A stretch of DNA of 7,121 nt from contig JASHUK010000049.1 in the NCBI GenBank assembly GCA_030040055.1, positions 1 through 7,121 of the forward strand. The letters run 5' to 3'. Below the pieces are notes generated by a model. It saw only the letters and a list, made by a program, of their open reading frames with translations. It was not told the origin of the DNA and searched no databases. The first letter of the stretch is position 1, and the number at the start of each line of letters is the position of its first letter. Both the position numbers and the translations under genes were made by a program. This stretch comes from Nitrososphaerales archaeon. Lineage in GTDB: Archaea > Thermoproteota > Nitrososphaeria > Nitrososphaerales > Gagatemarchaeaceae. Shown here piece by piece: positions 4,835 through 7,121 of this stretch.

Positions 4835-5576
4835 GCACAAGCTGATCGACGAGAACGGGAAGAGGCGCGACGGCAGAGAGTGGAACCAACTGAGGCCGAT
4901 AAAGCTCGAGGTGGGGCTAGTGAAGAACGCGGACGGCTCGGCGTACATCGAGTGGGGGAAGAACAAGATAATGGCGGCTGTCTATGGTCCGAAGGAGGTC
5001 CACCCCAAGCACCAGGTGCTCCCTGACAGGGCCTTGGTGAGGGCGAGGTACCACATGGCGCCCTTCTCGGTCGACGAGAGGAAGAACCCCGCCCCGTCCA
5101 GGAGGGAGATCGAGATATCGAAGGTGATCAGGGAGGCGCTGGCGCCCGCCATAATCGTGGAAGACTACCCGAGGACGGCGATCGAGGTCTGGGTCGAGGT
5201 GCTGCAGTCTGACGGAGGGTCTCGCGTAGCCGGGATCACCGCTGCTTCACTTGCCTTGGCCGACGCCGGGATCAACATGAGGGACCTCGTCGTCGGATGC
5301 TCCTGCGGGCTGATAGACGACACCGTCGTGGCGGACCTCGACGACACGGAGGACAAGGAAGGCGACGGGGACATGCCGGTGGCCATGATGCCGAACCTGA
5401 ACTGGGTGACCCTGCTGCAGGTCGACGGCATGTACTCTCGCGAGAAGTTCCAGAAGGCCTTCGAGCTGGCCCTGGAGAAGGGAAGGGAGATCTACGCGAT
5501 GCAGCGCGAAGCCCTGACGAAGAAGTTCTTCGGAGGGGAGGCGATGACGGCCCAGGTGGAGGAGGAGGCGGCCTAG
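4809..5576 (+). CDS. rrp41: Exosome catalytic subunit Rrp41 (RNase PH family)
   Basis: A 255-residue RNase PH-fold protein. In archaea Rrp41 carries the phosphorolytic active site of the exosome, degrading RNA 3' to 5' and, with diphosphates, adding tails. The N-terminal block LIDENGKRRDGREW (12-25) and GSAYIEWGKNKIMAAVYGPKE (43-63) are typical. SDGGSRVAGITAASLAL (134-150) forms the phosphate-binding region. Two catalytic-type aspartates spaced as in PNPase, Asp182 and Asp188 in EDKEGDGDMPVA, are present, so it should be active, unlike Rrp42. The start is a TTG at 4809 with a well-placed GGAG at 4801-4804, and it lies inside the end of rrp4. No ATG or GTG exists before the conserved LIDENGKR block. 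The C-terminus is acidic (VEEEAA). rrp42 begins directly after the stop. Confidence 0.97.
   Translation: MEGHRLAPEHKLIDENGKRRDGREWNQLRPIKLEVGLVKNADGSAYIEWGKNKIMAAVYGPKEVHPKHQVLPDRALVRARYHMAPFSVDERKNPAPSRREIEISKVIREALAPAIIVEDYPRTAIEVWVEVLQSDGGSRVAGITAASLALADAGINMRDLVVGCSCGLIDDTVVADLDDTEDKEGDGDMPVAMMPNLNWVTLLQVDGMYSREKFQKAFELALEKGREIYAMQREALTKKFFGGEAMTAQVEEEAA
5558..5568 (+). promoter_or_regulatory. Strong Shine-Dalgarno site for rrp42
   Basis: GGAGGAGGAGG lies within the last codons of rrp41, ending 8 nt before the ATG at 5577. It supports that start over the second ATG two codons later and shows that Shine-Dalgarno-led initiation is used inside this operon, in contrast to the leaderless starts on the left side of the window. 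The same bases encode the Glu-rich end of Rrp41. Confidence 0.6.
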
Positions 5577-6389
5577 ATGGCGATGAGGAAGAACTATGTG
5601 GTAGAGACGATACGGAAGGCCCAGCTGGTCGAGCTCCTGGCGAAGGGAAGGAGGCTTGACGGCAGGGGGCTGGACGAGCACAGGCCGATCAGGGTCCAGA
5701 CGGGGGTCATCCAGAAGGCCAACGGGTCGGCGATGGTCTCCCTCGGGAACACCCAGATCCTTGCCGGGGTGAAGGTGGCGACGGGGACGCCCTTCCCGGA
5801 CACCCCGGACCAGGGGCTGCTCGTGGTCAACGCCGAGATACTCCCGATGTCGTCCCCCTACGCAGAGCCCGGCCCGCCGAGCGAGGAGGCGATCGAGCTT
5901 GCGAGGGTCGTCGACAGGGGGGTACGCGAGTCGAAGATGGTCGACCTGACGAAGCTCTGCCTGGTGAAGGCGAAGACGGTCTACACGGTCTTCGTAGACG
6001 TGAACGTCATGAACGTGGACGGCAACCTCTTCGACGCGACCAGCTACGCCGTCGTGACCGCTCTGAGGACGGCGACCATGAAGAAGTATGTCGTGAAGGA
6101 CGACAAGGTTGAGGCGACGGAGGAGACCGTCCCGGTCCCGGTCGAGCGGTTCCCGGTCTCGGTCACCCTGGCCAGGGTAGGCGAGAGCCTGATCGTCGAC
6201 CCAGACGCGGAGGAGGAGTCCGCCATGGACATGAGGATCACGATAACCACGGACGAGGACGGCAACGTCTGCGCGAGCCAGAAAGGGGAGGCGAGCGGGA
6301 TACTCCCCCAGCAGGTCCTCCAGGCCGCCGACACGTCGCTCAGGGTCGGCAGCCAGATCAGGGAAGAGCTGATGAAGGCGACCTCGTAG
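5577..6389 (+). CDS. rrp42: Exosome structural subunit Rrp42 (RNase PH family)
   Basis: A 270-residue RNase PH-fold protein, slightly longer than Rrp41, as usual. Rrp42 alternates with Rrp41 in the hexameric ring; it has lost catalysis but helps bind RNA and shape the active site of its partner. Recognisable blocks are GRRLDGRGLDEHRPIRVQTG (24-43), GSAMVSLGNTQILAGVK (50-66), VVNAEILPMSSPYAEPGPPS (83-102), and VDVNVMNVDGNLFDATSYAV in the second half. The PNPase-type Asp pair seen in Rrp41 is not evident here, in keeping with its inactive role. The ATG at 5577 abuts the rrp41 stop and is preceded by a strong Shine-Dalgarno run. The stop codon overlaps the following GTG by one base. Confidence 0.97.
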   Translation: MAMRKNYVVETIRKAQLVELLAKGRRLDGRGLDEHRPIRVQTGVIQKANGSAMVSLGNTQILAGVKVATGTPFPDTPDQGLLVVNAEILPMSSPYAEPGPPSEEAIELARVVDRGVRESKMVDLTKLCLVKAKTVYTVFVDVNVMNVDGNLFDATSYAVVTALRTATMKKYVVKDDKVEATEETVPVPVERFPVSVTLARVGESLIVDPDAEEESAMDMRITITTDEDGNVCASQKGEASGILPQQVLQAADTSLRVGSQIREELMKATS

Positions 6390-6613
6390 TGCCGAAGCCC
6401 GAGGAAGTCATCAAGGGGCTCGGGGCGAAGTACGGGGGAACCCTCAGGAAGCGGTACGCGAGGGTCTACAGGACCCAGAGGGCGGCCAGAGACTGCCCCT
6501 CGTGCTCGAGCAAGAAGCTGAGGAGGCAGGCGTCAGGAATATGGGCCTGCAGGGCGTGCGGATTCACCATGGCAGGGGGAGCTTACGACGTCGCGCCGCC
6601 TGAAGCGAGATAG
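6389..6613 (+). CDS. rpl37ae: Large-subunit ribosomal protein eL43 (L37Ae)
   Basis: A 74-residue zinc-ribbon protein of the 50S subunit. It starts with a GTG at 6389 that shares its G with the rrp42 TAG stop. The basic N-terminal part GAKYGGTLRKRYARVYRTQR (12-31) contacts rRNA in the family. It is followed by a four-Cys zinc ribbon: Cys36 and Cys39 (CPSC), then Cys54 and Cys57 (CRAC), separated by 14 residues. GFTMAGGAYD (58-67) is the conserved end of the domain. All ligands are present and the length is normal. Its place after rrp42 is a conserved archaeal linkage between ribosome assembly and RNA decay genes. No good Shine-Dalgarno site precedes it, so translation is probably coupled to rrp42. 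Confidence 0.95.
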   Translation: MPKPEEVIKGLGAKYGGTLRKRYARVYRTQRAARDCPSCSSKKLRRQASGIWACRACGFTMAGGAYDVAPPEAR

Positions 6614-6626
6614 ACCGATCGAGTCC

Positions 6627-6851
6627 GTGCACCTGAAGGTCACCTTCAGCGTCGGAGCCGACGCGGCCCGGAGAATCGCCGATGCGGTCCCGTCTGCGAG
6701 AGTCTCGGGGGGAAGGTGCACAGTCAGCTTGGACGGGGAGGGACCCTCCGACGTCGCCGCCCACGCGCGGGAGATGCTCGACAAGGTCAGGAAGGCGATG
6801 GAGACCGCGAAAGACTTTAAGCAACGCGAGAGGCCGCAGGCCGCAGCTTGA
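6627..6851 (+). CDS. Probable KEOPS subunit Pcc1-like protein (diverged)
   Basis: A 74-residue protein beginning at a GTG at 6627, 13 nt after the eL43 stop. In many archaea this place in the operon is held by Pcc1, a small dimerising subunit of the KEOPS complex that makes the t6A modification of tRNA. The layout fits the fold: a strand (HLKVTFSVG, 2-10), a helix (ADAARRIADAV, 11-21), two further strands (SARVSGGRCTVSLDGEGPS, 23-41), and a long C-terminal helix (DVAAHAREMLDKVRKAMETA, 42-61). However, the usual Ala-Leu-Arg-Ala and Asn residues of the last helix are not obvious. The assignment therefore rests mainly on context, size and fold pattern. The tail after about 62 is Lys/Arg/Gln/Ala-rich. 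The TGA stop overlaps the prefoldin TTG. The gene is almost certainly real; the name is uncertain. Confidence 0.6.
   Translation: MHLKVTFSVGADAARRIADAVPSARVSGGRCTVSLDGEGPSDVAAHAREMLDKVRKAMETAKDFKQRERPQAAA
6815..6821 (+). promoter_or_regulatory. Possible internal promoter for prefoldin beta
   Basis: CTTTAAG, preceded by the purine-rich CGAAAGA, is an AT-rich patch in otherwise GC-rich coding sequence. Its centre near 6818 predicts transcription at about 6844, only 4 nt before the TTG start of prefoldin beta, which lacks a Shine-Dalgarno site. It lies in the Pcc1-like tail and may be chance. Confidence 0.3.
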
Positions 6852-7121
6852 GCCAACCGGACCTCCCACCGTACCTGAAGGAGCAGCTCGCCAGGTACGA
6901 CCAGATACAGCAGAACCTGCAGGCGGTCATGATCCAGAAGCAGCAGGTCGAGATGGAGCTCGGCGAGACCGAGAAGGCCCTCGAGGAACTTGCGAAGGCG
7001 GCGGACGCCGAGGGGATCTACAAGTTCGCGGGGAACCTGCTGGTGAAGGCCGACAAGGCTAGCGTCGTCAAGGAGCTCAACGAGAAGAAGGAGCTCGGGA
7101 ACACCAGGAAGATGGTCTTGG
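6848..7121 (+). CDS. pfdB: Prefoldin beta subunit, N-terminal part (cut by window end)
   Basis: Partial gene, 91 codons visible of an expected 115-125. Prefoldin is a hexamer of two alpha and four beta subunits that holds unfolded proteins and delivers them to the thermosome chaperonin. The visible part begins LPPYLKEQLARYDQIQQNLQ (residues 6-25), continues as a heptad-like coiled coil to about residue 55 (QKQQVEMELGETEKALEELA), and then shows GIYKFAGNLLVKADKASVVK, the beta-hairpin region typical of beta subunits. The second coiled-coil helix has just begun at the edge (LNEKKELGNTRKM). The start is a TTG at 6848 that overlaps the preceding TGA by two bases, so translation is probably re-initiated. 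The subunit type is clear; completeness cannot be judged. Confidence 0.93.
   Translation, partial: MSQPDLPPYLKEQLARYDQIQQNLQAVMIQKQQVEMELGETEKALEELAKAADAEGIYKFAGNLLVKADKASVVKELNEKKELGNTRKMVL

Noticed and set aside
5247..5681. Leu- and His-rich minus-strand frame opposite rrp41/rrp42
   Set aside because: It is antisense to catalytic exosome sequence; its apparent composition follows from the GC-rich codons on the other strand.
1..7121. tRNA, rRNA, CRISPR array, insertion sequence or prophage
   Set aside because: Looked for on both strands; no cloverleaf-like arms with a TTCGANNC-type loop in a non-coding gap, no regularly spaced repeats, and no transposase or integrase motifs. Intergenic gaps are too short to hide most of these.

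Overview
The window is a dense, G+C-rich (by eye) archaeal chromosome segment. The organism is most likely a member of the Thaumarchaeota/Nitrososphaeria or a close relative. The evidence is a proteasome alpha gene followed by an SBDS homologue and the exosome genes rrp4-rrp41-rrp42, then ribosomal protein eL43 (L37Ae), a Pcc1-like gene and prefoldin beta. Several genes have TATA-like boxes about 26 nt before the start codon, as in leaderless archaeal transcripts. Arginine is mostly AGG, and GTG or TTG starts are frequent. A small protein at 924-1301 looks like a family I associate with Thaumarchaeota. The lineage call is inference; the archaeal call is firm.

Left part (1-1534): the N-terminal part of an endonuclease IV gene runs off the left edge on the minus strand. 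Next comes a minus-strand orphan with one membrane helix and a Pro/Ala-rich, basic tail. A divergent plus-strand gene (924-1301) follows, with an inverted repeat upstream and a tight hairpin just downstream. A minus-strand gene for a 59-residue basic helical protein (1318-1497) converges on that hairpin.

Middle (1535-2645): a minus-strand pair encodes a class I glutamine amidotransferase and a stand-alone JAMM/MPN metalloprotease with all zinc-site residues. It is transcribed away from the proteasome gene from a shared, compact divergent promoter region of about 110 bp.

Right part (2646-7121): a plus-strand operon carries psmA, SBDS, rrp4, rrp41, rrp42, eL43, a Pcc1-like gene and prefoldin beta (cut by the window end). 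Junctions range from a 16-nt gap to a 26-nt overlap, so translational coupling is likely. The products link protein degradation (20S proteasome), ribosome maturation (SBDS, eL43), 3'-to-5' RNA decay (exosome core and cap), possibly tRNA modification (KEOPS Pcc1) and chaperoning (prefoldin). The rpoP gene that I recall between eL43 and Pcc1 in many archaeal versions is absent. The JAMM protease beside psmA suggests a local link between removal of ubiquitin-like tags and degradation, but this is inference.

I see no tRNA, rRNA, CRISPR array, insertion sequence or wholly new system.
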